DNA of 30,263 nucleotides, taken from a virus. The DNA lies in the IMG/VR virus record IMGVR_UViG_3300043466_000488, positions 1 to 30,263 of that record; one strand, 5' to 3'. Each line of letters opens with the position of its first letter. Position 1 is the first letter of the stretch. Under the pieces are notes generated by a model, which worked only from the letters and a program-made list of their open reading frames with translations, was not told the DNA's origin and did no database searches. The translations under genes were made by a program, and so were the position numbers. Positions 7,133-15,414 of the stretch are shown here, in pieces.

Positions 7133-8788
7133 TTATCCAAGTCGTGCTGCTCGGTTTATTCTTATTATTTTTTCCTGTTGGTTAGTAATATCGGATTCCA
7201 CAACGTATGCCCTACCAGTTGCAGAACCCATTTGATTGATTGATTGTTGACTTAACGAAGTTACTGTGTTTTGAATTGGTGCAGAAGGTGAGATTGGTGC
7301 AGATGCCATAGACATAGAAGGTGCTCCTGCCTCCGCAACATTTCCCGTACCTTTTGCAGATGGTACTTTGGTACTGATAATCTTTTTAACGTTTATCAAT
7401 CCTGCTGCAATAGTCGCTGCTGCTGCCACAGGTCCAAATATACCGCCTTGTGCAATTGCTTTAGAAGCACCTTGATAAGTGTTTATGATTGCTTGTGTAA
7501 CCGCTATTGCCTTACCTGCTACACTATTTTGGTCTACCAGTCCACCCACAATTGAAAGCGTTTGTTGAGCAAGACCTAATTGAGCATCAAACTTCTCTTG
7601 GTCCAACTTTTTTTCATAGTCGGTCAATGTTTTTTTAGCATCCGCTTGTTCTGTTGCACTTACAACAATTGCATTTGTTACACCTTTTGCAACAACCTGC
7701 GTTTGAATAAGTGCATCTTTACCTGCTGCCGTTACTCCTAAAATCTCTGTTTTTGTAAGGTTTGCAGCAAGTTCTTTTTCTCTACGAATTAATGCTTCGC
7801 CTTCTTCCCTTTCCTTTCTCGCCTTGTCTCTTTCCGCTTGTTTTGCTGCTGCATCTTTTGCTGCCTGTGCATTTCTATCTGCTATCCTTTTTTGCTCGGT
7901 AGCATCAAGGACCGCACTTTCAACCTTTAATTCTCTAAACCTTTTCGCCTCTTCTTCGGTAAGTTTGCCAGTTAGTTTTAACCTTTCACGCAATGCGTTG
8001 GTCTCATTGGCATTTGCTTCCTTTTGCAGTGCGTAAATCTCTTTCTCCTTACCACCTTGTGCGGTTAGTAATTTAACCCTTGCCTCAATGTTTTCATTTG
8101 CCTTTGCATTTGTCTTGCTTAACTTTTCAAGTACCCTATCCGCTTCCGATGTTATGCCAACAAAATCAGTAAACTTTGTAACAAGGTTGCCAACAAAGTC
8201 CGCAAGTTTTCCAAGACCTGGGATAAAATTAAGGACTACCTTTTTAACTGTCTCAAAGTTGGCAATCAATAAACCTACACCTACAACCAATGCACCTATG
8301 CCCGTTGATATAATGGCACTTCTAAGCGTTCCGAATGCCTTAGACACTCCGCTACCAATAACCGCACCCAATTGCTTGAATGAATCTATGCTTTCGCCTA
8401 CCGCTTGTAAACCTTGCGACAATGCCATTGCAGATTGAACCTTTAACAAGGTTTTCTCTACTGCCTCTGTTTGCTTTCCGAACAAACCTACTGCACCTTG
8501 CAATGCAGCGAATCCACCTGCCACACCCGACAAAGATGCGGTTAATGCTTTGAACTTTGCATCAGGATTGAAGGCATCCGTTAACGCTTTAGCATCCCCG
8601 ATGGCATCCTTTAATTGTGCTGCCCTTTTTGCTGCCTCAATTGCTTCCTTAGATGTCGCACCGAACTTGTCAGACAATGCCGTGACCTCATTTTGTGCCT
8701 CCCTTAATTGTTGTTTAAGTGAACCAACCGACTTACCTACATCCCCAGCATCAACTTTGACCTTGACACCAATTATTTCTTCTGCCAT
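7133..8788 (-). CDS. Tail tape measure protein
   Basis: 551 aa. It has an N-terminal coiled coil (GSLKQQLREAQNEVTALSDK), alanine/lysine-rich helices, a hydrophobic segment around residues 155-180 (IISTGIGALVVGVGLLIANF), a long charged coiled coil (~280-345) and a second hydrophobic glycine/alanine-rich segment (~430-470), then a low-complexity end. This is the normal build of a tape measure protein. With the usual scaling of about 0.15 nm per residue the tail would be roughly 80 nm. It comes last in the tail gene block, after the chaperone and two large tail genes, and is followed by the head genes. Confidence 0.85.
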   Translation of the reverse strand: MAEEIIGVKVKVDAGDVGKSVGSLKQQLREAQNEVTALSDKFGATSKEAIEAAKRAAQLKDAIGDAKALTDAFNPDAKFKALTASLSGVAGGFAALQGAVGLFGKQTEAVEKTLLKVQSAMALSQGLQAVGESIDSFKQLGAVIGSGVSKAFGTLRSAIISTGIGALVVGVGLLIANFETVKKVVLNFIPGLGKLADFVGNLVTKFTDFVGITSEADRVLEKLSKTNAKANENIEARVKLLTAQGGKEKEIYALQKEANANETNALRERLKLTGKLTEEEAKRFRELKVESAVLDATEQKRIADRNAQAAKDAAAKQAERDKARKEREEGEALIRREKELAANLTKTEILGVTAAGKDALIQTQVVAKGVTNAIVVSATEQADAKKTLTDYEKKLDQEKFDAQLGLAQQTLSIVGGLVDQNSVAGKAIAVTQAIINTYQGASKAIAQGGIFGPVAAAATIAAGLINVKKIISTKVPSAKGTGNVAEAGAPSMSMASAPISPSAPIQNTVTSLSQQSINQMGSATGRAYVVESDITNQQEKIIRINRAARLG

Positions 8789-8789
8789 A

Positions 8790-10817
8790 TTAAACGTATG
8801 TTAATTCAATTACTTTAAGTAGTTCCACCTTTGTAACGTTAAAGTCCATAGGGTTGTAATCCAAGACCTTATTCAATCTCCAAAGTGAACCATCAATAAA
8901 AATTAGTTTACTAAAATCAAGGTTATAAATGTCAATCTCATTCAACTTCACCGAGCAAGTAAGTAACTTACTATCCTTGTCGGTAATCTCTGCAATGTAC
9001 TCGGACCAATACCCATTAAACAAGTTTGCTGCCGTGTAGGATGAAGTAGTAAAAAACAATTCCTTTGGTGCTCCCCAACTAATATCATCCGTTGGATTTA
9101 TCGGGTCGTTAACGTGTCCAGCATACCCATAAGCGGTGTATGATGCCAAAGTGGTTGCTCCGTTCTTTATTGCCCAAGTAGTCATACCCGTTACCTTCTT
9201 TGCTTGGAGAATCCTTATAACCGAATCCATCTTATCTTCAGAAGCGTTGGCATTTGACTTTTTGTAAATGGTAGAATAAATCTTATCCGTTCCCGTGTAT
9301 TGCGTTAGCACTGTCGCTGCGAATATCAACTCGGTAGAATCTACTTCCTTTACAAACTCATTCTCGCTATCGTAGATAAAATCACCGTAACCCTCATTGT
9401 ACTTCTTGCGGTAGTTTTCCGCATAAAAGTCGTTATCTTGTTTGTATTTGTAATCGTAATAACGTGCAGTGAACTCGGACATGGGTTTCAACCTTAACAC
9501 GCTTCCCCTATCTACTTTGTTTGTCCAATCAATCTGACTGCCATCGTAAAAGTCAATGAAAGGTTTTATAATAAGTTTTTTCTCAACCAACTTGTCCTCA
9601 TAAACGTAAAGATTGAACATCTTTACAATGGATGCAAAAAAATCCTTTTGGAAGATTCCTTTTGGTATTGTGTCATTTATGACAATGCTTTCCCCGTAGT
9701 TTACAGTAGTTTGTGTTGGGTTATCCGATATGATATTAAAGTACCCTTGCTCAATATCTAAATCCGAAAAGTTGCCTATCAAGTCAACATCTAAAGTATC
9801 GGTGTTGACAAGAGTAATAGATGCAACATTTAGGATTGCATTGAAATTGTAACCGCTTCCAGGTAGTGTGTAGGTAACAATTGAAATAGGTGTTCCGTTC
9901 TTTCTTAATTGAACAGTAAAGTCGCTTGAAGGACTTATTGCGTTTAAAATACCCGAAACATTTAAAATGATACTACCTGCAAATGCAGTTCCCGAATTGT
10001 AAGTAAAATCACTACCGCTTCCCGTTACTGTAAAGTTTCCAGCGTTTGATACATCAAACTCAACGTTATCTGCTGCCGAGGTATAGTTTTTAGTTTTAGC
10101 GGTTGCGACTAATGCATCAGAAGTGTTTTTTGTAATACCTTTTTGATTGTTAGGTATTACCAATCTTTGCATCAATGCCGTACTCAATAACGGGAAATCC
10201 CAAGTGTAACCCGAATCACTTATAATATTTTCAAGGTATTCCTTGACATAAAGAGCAGGTCTAAATGCATCAAATGAAAAGTCAACCTTATTGGTTGATT
10301 CATTGCCGTAATCAATCAAAGGGTAGTAAACACCGCTTCCGCTGATGTTATCCCAACTATTTGCTATGTTAGTTACATTCCAAGTTTGGTCCGCTATCCC
10401 AAAGTCTATGTCTTCTAACTTCTTATTTCCAAGTGCATTGATAAAACCGCCTAACTCACCAAATACCGCAACCTCATATTCAATATGTTTGCCATCAATG
10501 ATGATTTCAAGCAATCGCAAAACACCTTTAAAGATTTGTATTTTATCTACCAAGATGATACAAGGAACTGACTTGGTAGCGTTGAAGTTGTAACCCACGT
10601 TTGGGATTGCGGGATTGTATAGATTGGAGTTTCCGAACTCGAATATATTACCGAATAACTTATTGTTATTATCATTCCCTGGAAGTATTATGGTTTTACT
10701 AAATGAGGTGTTCCTTGTCGCAAAGTCTTGGATTTCATCTATTGCATAGGTGAACTCCGCTGATATTTCCGCAGTTAAATCAAGTCTATTATTATCAATG
10801 TAAACCTCTGTCCTCAT
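8790..10817 (-). CDS. Large tail-tip/hub protein
   Basis: 675 aa. The N-terminal part resembles a tail protein family of Bacteroidota phages: 'VYIDNNRLDLTAEISAEFTY', then 'TSFSKTIILPGNDNNNKLFG' and 'GVLRLLEIIIDGKHIEYEVAVFGE'. The 'S.SK...PG..NN..F' pattern followed by a gp27-hub-like 'Y.V.VFG' strand suggests a distal tail or hub protein. The middle third is a beta-rich, threonine/glycine-rich region that may be an inserted carbohydrate-binding-like domain. It overlaps the upstream gene by 4 nt (ATGA) and precedes the tape measure by 1 nt. Hub is my best guess; a fibre-attachment protein is possible. Confidence 0.65.
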   Translation of the reverse strand: MRTEVYIDNNRLDLTAEISAEFTYAIDEIQDFATRNTSFSKTIILPGNDNNNKLFGNIFEFGNSNLYNPAIPNVGYNFNATKSVPCIILVDKIQIFKGVLRLLEIIIDGKHIEYEVAVFGELGGFINALGNKKLEDIDFGIADQTWNVTNIANSWDNISGSGVYYPLIDYGNESTNKVDFSFDAFRPALYVKEYLENIISDSGYTWDFPLLSTALMQRLVIPNNQKGITKNTSDALVATAKTKNYTSAADNVEFDVSNAGNFTVTGSGSDFTYNSGTAFAGSIILNVSGILNAISPSSDFTVQLRKNGTPISIVTYTLPGSGYNFNAILNVASITLVNTDTLDVDLIGNFSDLDIEQGYFNIISDNPTQTTVNYGESIVINDTIPKGIFQKDFFASIVKMFNLYVYEDKLVEKKLIIKPFIDFYDGSQIDWTNKVDRGSVLRLKPMSEFTARYYDYKYKQDNDFYAENYRKKYNEGYGDFIYDSENEFVKEVDSTELIFAATVLTQYTGTDKIYSTIYKKSNANASEDKMDSVIRILQAKKVTGMTTWAIKNGATTLASYTAYGYAGHVNDPINPTDDISWGAPKELFFTTSSYTAANLFNGYWSEYIAEITDKDSKLLTCSVKLNEIDIYNLDFSKLIFIDGSLWRLNKVLDYNPMDFNVTKVELLKVIELTYV

Positions 10818-12001
10818 CGGAATTGACTATATTTTTTGTTTGCTATCTGCACATCAAGTTCAAGGTTGAACATTTTGTCCGCAATCCTTTTCTTCTCTTC
10901 CCAGTTGCTTGTCATTGTAACCACGGGATAGTAGTAACCACCTTGCTCAAAATAGACTTCGGGTGATTGTACCAACTCCCTTAACCAATTGTAATCGGTT
11001 ACATTTAAGTAATTACTTCGCAGTTTGTACATTGTTGTATGCTCAACCACGAACTTAGTTGCCCCAGGGTTTATTCTGTTGTAGTCATCATAGGTCCGCA
11101 TAGCGGTTGCAGATGCATTATACCTATACTTATTCCCCTCGTATTGCTTTGATTCAACGTTCCTTGATTCTTTGTTCACCAACCTAAAATGCATCGTATC
11201 GTAACCGCCTAATTGATTTAGGAAGTGCAATGCTATTGGTGTGTAGTTAGGATTGCAAACTAATTTAACCCGTACCTCATCTCCGAATCCTACCCCATTG
11301 TGCAATTTTATGCCGTATGAGTATGCAGATTGTGGGATGACAGTTGATTCATACCAGTCATTTATTGCAGTTGGTGATATGTCAAGCAAACTGAATGTCT
11401 CTTGGTTATCCGTTGCCGTTGTTACCGCACTTCCACTCGGTGTGCCATTCTCGTTATACAACTGAACCGATGGGTAAATGTTTGTGCTTACCCCACTTGC
11501 GTTCATGTATCCGATATGCAACTTGTCCGTAAAAGCACATTCAACATTGCTCAAATCTCTATTGGTCAACCATTTACTAACGTATGACTTGAAGTAGGTC
11601 GGTGATTGTGCTGGGTTATAGAAATCGGGATAGTAGAAGTTAAACGCTACATAGGTCTGTTCCAATAGGTTGGTGTAGGTTGTTCCACCATACTCTTCAC
11701 CATATTTAATGGTATATTCCTTATAAATATTGTCATTTGTACCGCTAAACAAAGTAGTGGCAGTATTGGGAACGAAATAGGATTGAGCATAATTCCGCAT
11801 AATATTCCCTGCGTTGAATATCCCCTTCGTGCTTGTAACATCGGGGAACTGCTTTATCCTTGCCACTAAGGTTGCATCCACATAGACATCAAAGACATAT
11901 TTAAAATTGGTTGATGCCTTATTTGTGCTATCTACCACGAACCAAAGGTCATCGTGTAGGGATGCGTATTGTTCGGGTATACTATTAACTGTTATTGCCA
12001 T
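10814..12001 (-). CDS. Tail structural protein, beta-rich
   Basis: 395 aa, starting MAITVNSIPEQYASLHDDLW. The 'P..Y...H..LWFVVDSTN....NFKYVFDVYVD' start is shared by a group of Bacteroidota phage tail proteins with fibronectin-like folds. The rest is aromatic- and tyrosine-rich with alternating strands and no membrane segment. It lies between the HK97-gp10-like gene and the hub-like gene, so it is probably a distal-tail or peripheral tail-tip component, perhaps involved in host contact. Confidence 0.6.
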   Translation of the reverse strand: MAITVNSIPEQYASLHDDLWFVVDSTNKASTNFKYVFDVYVDATLVARIKQFPDVTSTKGIFNAGNIMRNYAQSYFVPNTATTLFSGTNDNIYKEYTIKYGEEYGGTTYTNLLEQTYVAFNFYYPDFYNPAQSPTYFKSYVSKWLTNRDLSNVECAFTDKLHIGYMNASGVSTNIYPSVQLYNENGTPSGSAVTTATDNQETFSLLDISPTAINDWYESTVIPQSAYSYGIKLHNGVGFGDEVRVKLVCNPNYTPIALHFLNQLGGYDTMHFRLVNKESRNVESKQYEGNKYRYNASATAMRTYDDYNRINPGATKFVVEHTTMYKLRSNYLNVTDYNWLRELVQSPEVYFEQGGYYYPVVTMTSNWEEKKRIADKMFNLELDVQIANKKYSQFR

Positions 12002-12004
12002 ATC

Positions 12005-12697
12005 TTACTTGTTCTCTTCATTAATTAGCGTATTCGCTTGTTTTATGTACACTATTAAGTCCGCACCGATTGCCTTACCCATTTTATCGTAAAACTGCTG
12101 ATTAAAGACCTCATCTACTGCATTGTCAAAGAACCCTGTCTTGGGTAATCCCCTTTGCTTAATCTTTCTTGCGATTAGGTAGGCAGTGGTCCTCCCCGTG
12201 TTTAATTGTGCAACTGATTTCCTCTTTTTCTGTAAACCGCTAAGATTAAACCTTTGGTCTTCTCTTCTTGAGGATAATGCGTTCCTCTTTACCCACTTCT
12301 GAATGGCATTAACCATCGGTCCATTCATAGAAGGATATGCAGACCTAAACCGATAAGGTGAGTTAGGTTGACCCGATTTAAACCCCTTTACACCCTTATT
12401 GACAAAGTCATAATACTTTGCACCTTCTGAACTCTTAGGGTAACCAATGTCAAGAGAATAAGATGAACCTTGCTTAATTAATTCGCCTTCAGTTATGTCT
12501 GTGCTTAGAGTTCCAGTATCTACCCTGTTTGCCTTGATTAAATTATCCTGAACCCTTTTAATGAATATTGAAGCAAATCTTATAATGGTCCTTTCAACGA
12601 ATGGCAACTGCCCTAACTTTTGGTAGTCCTCTTTGTTCGCTGCTTGGGAAGCAATTATTGCATCCGTTATAACTACCTCAGTATCAACCTTTCGCAT
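12005..12697 (-). CDS. HK97 gp10-like neck/tail-completion protein
   Basis: 230 aa. The 'VERTIIRFASIFIKRVQDNLIKANRVDTGTLS' helix ending in 'DTGTL' is the characteristic feature of HK97-gp10-like proteins (helix, then 'dTG.L..s'). It is followed by strand pairs (YSLDIGYP) and 'GAKYYDFVNKGVKGF', which matches the usual 'Ya.yve.Gt' position. The C-terminal 90 residues are basic and helical and extend beyond the normal family length of about 130-150 aa. It overlaps the end of the frameshifted chaperone by 14 nt. A role in the neck or tail completion is inferred. Confidence 0.6.
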   Translation of the reverse strand: MRKVDTEVVITDAIIASQAANKEDYQKLGQLPFVERTIIRFASIFIKRVQDNLIKANRVDTGTLSTDITEGELIKQGSSYSLDIGYPKSSEGAKYYDFVNKGVKGFKSGQPNSPYRFRSAYPSMNGPMVNAIQKWVKRNALSSRREDQRFNLSGLQKKRKSVAQLNTGRTTAYLIARKIKQRGLPKTGFFDNAVDEVFNQQFYDKMGKAIGADLIVYIKQANTLINEENK

Positions 12698-12965
12698 AAC
12701 TTTTCCGTATTAATTCGTTATCGTGTTCCATCTTCGCTTTCAAGTATGCAAGGTCATTCAAGAAATTTATTGTAGGTAGGTTAAATGCTTGGTCAAGTGT
12801 GATTCCTTCAAAGTCGGCAACCAGTTTGGTTTGGTAAATCCATCCATAATGTTGCATAAAACCTGATGCACTTCTTCCGCTTTCATCTTCTCCACTCCCT
12901 GCTCCATCATCTGTTGGACCATAAAGTCCTTTGAATTCTTTATCCAAAGTCTGAATACTTGATAA
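12684..12965 (-). CDS. -1 frame extension of tail assembly chaperone (gpT-like part)
   Basis: 93 codons in the -1 frame relative to the 225-aa chaperone gene, with no ATG of its own near the start (only a TTG). It begins LSSIQTLDKEFKGLYG, continues with a Gly/Asp/Ser-rich linker (GPTDDGAGSGEDESGRSASG) and ends in a helical domain (FMQHYGWIYQTKLVADFEG, TLDQAFNLPTINFLNDLAYL). This looks like the T domain of lambda G-GT type chaperones. It can be joined to the upstream frame at the T9 run at 12964-12972, giving a product of about 253 aa. Confidence 0.7.
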   Translation of the reverse strand, partial: LSSIQTLDKEFKGLYGPTDDGAGSGEDESGRSASGFMQHYGWIYQTKLVADFEGITLDQAFNLPTINFLNDLAYLKAKMEHDNELIRKSYAKG

Positions 12966-13444
12966 AAAAAAACAACCGAACCAAGAACGGATTGGATAGG
13001 TGCTTCAAGCATATCTTGGGCATAGTCGCTATGCTTACCTGCATCGTAAATGTCATCCTTCCATTCAAACCATCCCCTCTTTTGGGGTATGACCATACAT
13101 GCCATGATTTTGTGCAAGTTACCCATCACATCAGAACTAAAGTGTTTAGATTCAATATACCTGGATGCAGGGATATTCCGCACATCGTAAACGCACTTGT
13201 ACCGCCTTCCATTGATTGTTATAACCTTAACCGCTTCAGGCTTAATGTCCTCATTGATAAAAGCAATGGATTCAAGCAATGGTCCAAGTTCCTTAACGGG
13301 TAAACTATCAATCTGATTTTCCGTTTGGTTTGTAAGTATTGAGGCAACCTTTACGCTTATATCAAGGTCAGTCAAGTCCTTGCTATTCGCATACAATTCA
13401 TTAATCTGCTGGTATTGGAAGACTGTAACGTTTGACCAATTCAT
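12767..13444 (-). CDS. Tail assembly chaperone (gpG-like)
   Basis: 225 aa from the ATG at 13444 (MNWSNVTVFQYQQINELYA). A GTG at 13552 would add 36 residues but is less likely because the ATG has a typical A-rich leader and 'MNW..vTv.Qyqql' is the common start of this family. The 'TINGRRYKCVYDVRNIPASRYIE' and 'MGNLHKIMACMVIPQK' motifs fit Bacteroidota phage chaperones that coat the tape measure protein. In its own frame it continues for 65 residues after the T9 run, which is longer than usual and looks less conserved than the -1 frame. Confidence 0.65.
   Translation of the reverse strand: MNWSNVTVFQYQQINELYANSKDLTDLDISVKVASILTNQTENQIDSLPVKELGPLLESIAFINEDIKPEAVKVITINGRRYKCVYDVRNIPASRYIESKHFSSDVMGNLHKIMACMVIPQKRGWFEWKDDIYDAGKHSDYAQDMLEAPIQSVLGSVVFFYQVFRLWIKNSKDFMVQQMMEQGVEKMKAEEVHQVLCNIMDGFTKPNWLPTLKESHLTKHLTYLQ
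12964..12972 (-). promoter_or_regulatory. T9 slippery run, probable -1 frameshift site
   Basis: On the coding strand the sequence is G-TTTTTTTTT-ATC. The zero frame reads GTT TTT TTT TAT; slipping back one base at T-TTT-TTT gives TTA TCA and enters the open -1 frame. A run of nine T can also cause slippage of RNA polymerase. An assembly error in a homopolymer is the alternative. Confidence 0.6.
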
Positions 13445-13756
13445 ACCTTTAAATAGTTTATTCTTAGTTAAGTGTAATACAATGTCTATCCAAGGATACC
13501 CTTGATGTCTTGGGATTATTAAAGCACTCCCAATCATTGCCAAACTATGCACCCCTATCCAAGAAGGGAGAACGGGTTTTTTGGTTATCCTTGTCGGTAG
13601 TTATCATTGTAATTACTACCACTTTTATCCCGTTCTTATCATCTCCAGTCCGTTACCGAAGCGAACTGTTAAGCATAGATGACACGTTCATTCATTTACT
13701 TTTTGTGCTAAAGTTGGGGTGAACCCGTGTTAAGACCCAATCATCCAAAGGTAGGT
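13445..13756. other. Non-coding interval with several RNA-type hairpins
   Basis: No convincing gene on either strand in about 300 nt. Read on the minus strand it holds a nested hairpin at 13569-13636 (outer stem AGAACGGG/CCCGTTCT, inner stem GTAGT-type pairing at 13596-13601 with 13615-13620) and a second hairpin at 13646-13668 (CAGTTCG/CGGACTG with a 9-nt loop containing TTCG). Only very short frames are open on the minus strand. It lies between the promoter and terminator cluster at 13757-13869 and the chaperone start, so it may be a long structured 5' leader, a non-coding RNA, or a packaging-site region. Confidence 0.45.
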
Positions 13757-13792
13757 AAAAAAAAGAACCCACACTGATTGCAGCAGGTGGGT
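13757..13792 (-). terminator. Rho-independent terminator
   Basis: On the minus strand ACCCAC and GTGGGT (13787-13792 with 13767-13772) form a 6-bp stem with a 14-nt loop and are followed by TTCTTTTTTTT. It closes a short transcript that could start at the promoter at 13861-13869. Confidence 0.65.
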
Positions 13793-13854
13793 CTAATTGT
13801 AGCAGGTTTGCTATAATCAAACCCGAATAAATACTGCAATTATCTAATCGGATT
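13757..13854 (-). ncRNA. Candidate small RNA (~95 nt)
   Basis: The stretch lies between a Bacteroidota-type -7 box (13861-13869) and a T-rich terminator (13757-13792) and has no start codon with a sensible frame. It contains a perfect hairpin, GGTTTG with CAAACC around a 7-nt loop (13805-13823), and two copies of ATTGYAGCAGGT on the plus strand (13777-13788 and 13796-13807). The RNA end points are inferred. It could equally be a double terminator without separate function. Confidence 0.35.
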
Positions 13855-13860
13855 GACTCA

Positions 13861-13869
13861 GCAAAAATA
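13861..13869 (-). promoter_or_regulatory. Bacteroidota-type -7 box
   Basis: TATTTTTGC on the minus strand matches TAnnTTTGY. The upstream -33 region is weak (GTTAG instead of TTG at about the right distance). It lies directly downstream of the terminator at 13911-13933, where a new transcript would have to start. Confidence 0.4.
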
Positions 13870-13910
13870 CTAAATATTTTAGATAACTAACTTTTTTAGC
13901 AGAATATTTT

Positions 13911-13933
13911 AAAAAAAGGGAGGCGAACCTCCC
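13911..13933 (-). terminator. Strong rho-independent terminator with TTCG loop
   Basis: GGGAGG-TTCG-CCTCCC followed by seven T on the minus strand (stem 13928-13933 with 13918-13923, loop 13924-13927). It follows the 53-aa gene by 8 nt. This is the clearest terminator in the window. Confidence 0.9.
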
Positions 13934-13941
13934 TGATGAAA

Positions 13942-14103
13942 TTAAAAGTTATAGATAGTGCAATCATTAACCCTATAACCTGCACACTTTTTCTCCCTTA
14001 CTAACTCTAAGGCAAAAGAATAAGAAATTTCTATTTCTTGACCATTGCCCATTACCATCAGGTTAAGACCGTTTGAGAAGATTGCGATTTTAGAAATGTT
14101 CAT
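13942..14103 (-). CDS. 53-aa protein of unknown function
   Basis: Starts MNISKIAIFSNGLNLMVMGN and ends ...VNDCTIYNF. It is a single-gene transcription unit: a near-consensus promoter upstream (14132-14163), a leader of the type shared by several small genes here (AATCACAATTAAACC before the ATG), and the TTCG terminator 8 nt after the stop. Two cysteines (C40, C48) lie in the C-terminal half. It has no signal peptide or membrane helix. I do not recognise a family. A private promoter and terminator imply that it is needed at a different time or level from its terminase and tail neighbours. Confidence 0.7.
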   Translation of the reverse strand: MNISKIAIFSNGLNLMVMGNGQEIEISYSFALELVREKKCAGYRVNDCTIYNF

Positions 14104-14131
14104 TGTGTTTGGTTTAATTGTGATTTGTTAC

Positions 14132-14163
14132 ACAAAGATAATACATTATTTCAAACTACAAAA
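14132..14163 (-). promoter_or_regulatory. Bacteroidota-type promoter for the 53-aa gene
   Basis: On the minus strand TTTTG, 18 nt, then TATCTTTGT (-7 box 14132-14140), close to the TTG-N19-TAnnTTTG consensus. The start codon of the 53-aa gene is about 22 nt after the predicted transcription start. Confidence 0.65.
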
Positions 14164-14206
14164 CTTTTTCTCAATTATTTTAAAAAATATTTCTGTTTGG
14201 TAGTTT

Positions 14207-14242
14207 CCCCCCGACTTCCCCCCGTTTCCCCCTAATTCCCCC
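14207..14242 (-). repeat. Four phased G-tracts (possible G-quadruplex or protein-binding repeats)
   Basis: On the minus strand there are four runs of 5, 5, 6 and 6 G separated by 5, 4 and 5 nt, spaced 10-11 nt apart, in otherwise AT-rich DNA. The first G is the last base of the terL TAG stop codon. The pattern meets the usual G-quadruplex rule (four G-tracts, short loops). It also looks like direct repeats at one-helical-turn spacing. Confidence 0.8.
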
Positions 14243-15414
14243 TAAATAAAACTATACCTCCCACTCCCCACATTCTTTTGAAGGTGCTGCCAAGCAAGGG
14301 AAAGACTAACAACGCAGTCATCATGAAATCCCTGAGGTGCGGAATACTTTACCCCGAATGAGGTGTATTGATATTCAAAGATTTCAAGTTCATCCACAAT
14401 AGGACCTGGGGGGAAGGTAATCTTCCTTTGGTGGATAGCGGATGCAAGACCCTCCATTAGCATTTGCTTTGAAGTACTGCTGAACTTATACCCTTGTACA
14501 TCTAATCCCTCCCTTTGCATATCCTCAAAGATTGGGTCACCTACCCCTGTACTATCCATCAGGATTGGTGCTTTAGGTAAATTGACAATATACTCCTTAG
14601 TTTGCCTCCAATCCCTTTGGAAGCGTTCATAATGGCATACAGACCCATTCTTGTCAAGTCCTATCACCACAGTCCAGTCAACCGCTTTGGCAAGGTCTAT
14701 GCCGTAACAGGCAACAGGATTGGTGGACATCGGAAAGATGCACTGCCTTATGTAAGCAGACCCAAAAGGATTGGCAGCATTCTCGGCAGGGTTTGCCATA
14801 TATTCCTGCTCAAAGACTACTTCAGGAAGTTGCATCCTTGCAGAGTCAACCTCTGACTTATCAATATAGGGATTGTCATAAGTACTAAACTTAAACGATT
14901 GCCAATCTTCTTCACCTCCGTTCCCTTTCATAAAAAGTGAATAGAAGTAGTTCTTACCCTTTGGAGTAGACAAGAACAATGCCTTGCCCTTGTAATCTGT
15001 CAAGGTAGGTCTGATACTATTCAACCACCCATCCTCAAGATTAGGGATGAAAGATGCCTCATCTATGATGCAAAGGTGAAACTTGAGACCCCTAAGATTA
15101 TCCAACCTTTCACCCGTAAAGAATCGGATTGTGCCACCCGTGATGAAAGTAATCACCAAGTCTGCCTCATTCTTTTTGTAGATTTCAAGAGGTAGCATCT
15201 CTAACAACTCTTGAAAGAATATTTTACCGAGTTGATAGGTCGGTGTTATGTATGCCACCCTCTTGCCCTCAATACCGCTTTCTAAGGCGATTGTTTGACT
15301 GATTAAGGACTTGCCAAACCTTCGCCCTGCCATCATCACAATAAACCTTTTATCGCAATCTATGACCTTTCTTTGGGCATCATGTGGATTGTAAAGTTTT
15401 ACGTTAGCGGTCAC
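14242..15414 (-). CDS. terL: Terminase large subunit
   Basis: 390 aa. The ATPase domain has Walker A AGRRFGKS (residues 29-36), Walker B LCIIDEA (114-120, catalytic E119) and the coupling motif FLSTPKG (147-153). The nuclease domain starts at YGIDLAKAVDWT (D239) and includes MDSTGVGD and a final FHDDCVVSLSLA with paired aspartates. All motor and nuclease residues are present. At 390 aa it is on the short side for the family. The gene overlaps the terS end by 11 nt. It packages DNA into the prohead through the portal. The G-tract array begins at its stop codon. Confidence 0.95.
   Translation of the reverse strand: MTANVKLYNPHDAQRKVIDCDKRFIVMMAGRRFGKSLISQTIALESGIEGKRVAYITPTYQLGKIFFQELLEMLPLEIYKKNEADLVITFITGGTIRFFTGERLDNLRGLKFHLCIIDEASFIPNLEDGWLNSIRPTLTDYKGKALFLSTPKGKNYFYSLFMKGNGGEEDWQSFKFSTYDNPYIDKSEVDSARMQLPEVVFEQEYMANPAENAANPFGSAYIRQCIFPMSTNPVACYGIDLAKAVDWTVVIGLDKNGSVCHYERFQRDWRQTKEYIVNLPKAPILMDSTGVGDPIFEDMQREGLDVQGYKFSSTSKQMLMEGLASAIHQRKITFPPGPIVDELEIFEYQYTSFGVKYSAPQGFHDDCVVSLSLAWQHLQKNVGSGRYSFI

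Noticed and set aside
13510-13722. Plus-strand frame of 70 codons with a hydrophobic stretch in the non-coding interval
   Set aside because: It starts with TTG, has no promoter or leader of the type seen here, and would be the only plus-strand gene; the hydrophobic stretch arises from the hairpin region read backwards.
13640-13756. Possible tRNA-like sequence (GGGTTCACCCC resembling a T-arm)
   Set aside because: No matching acceptor stem, anticodon arm or D-arm can be folded around it.
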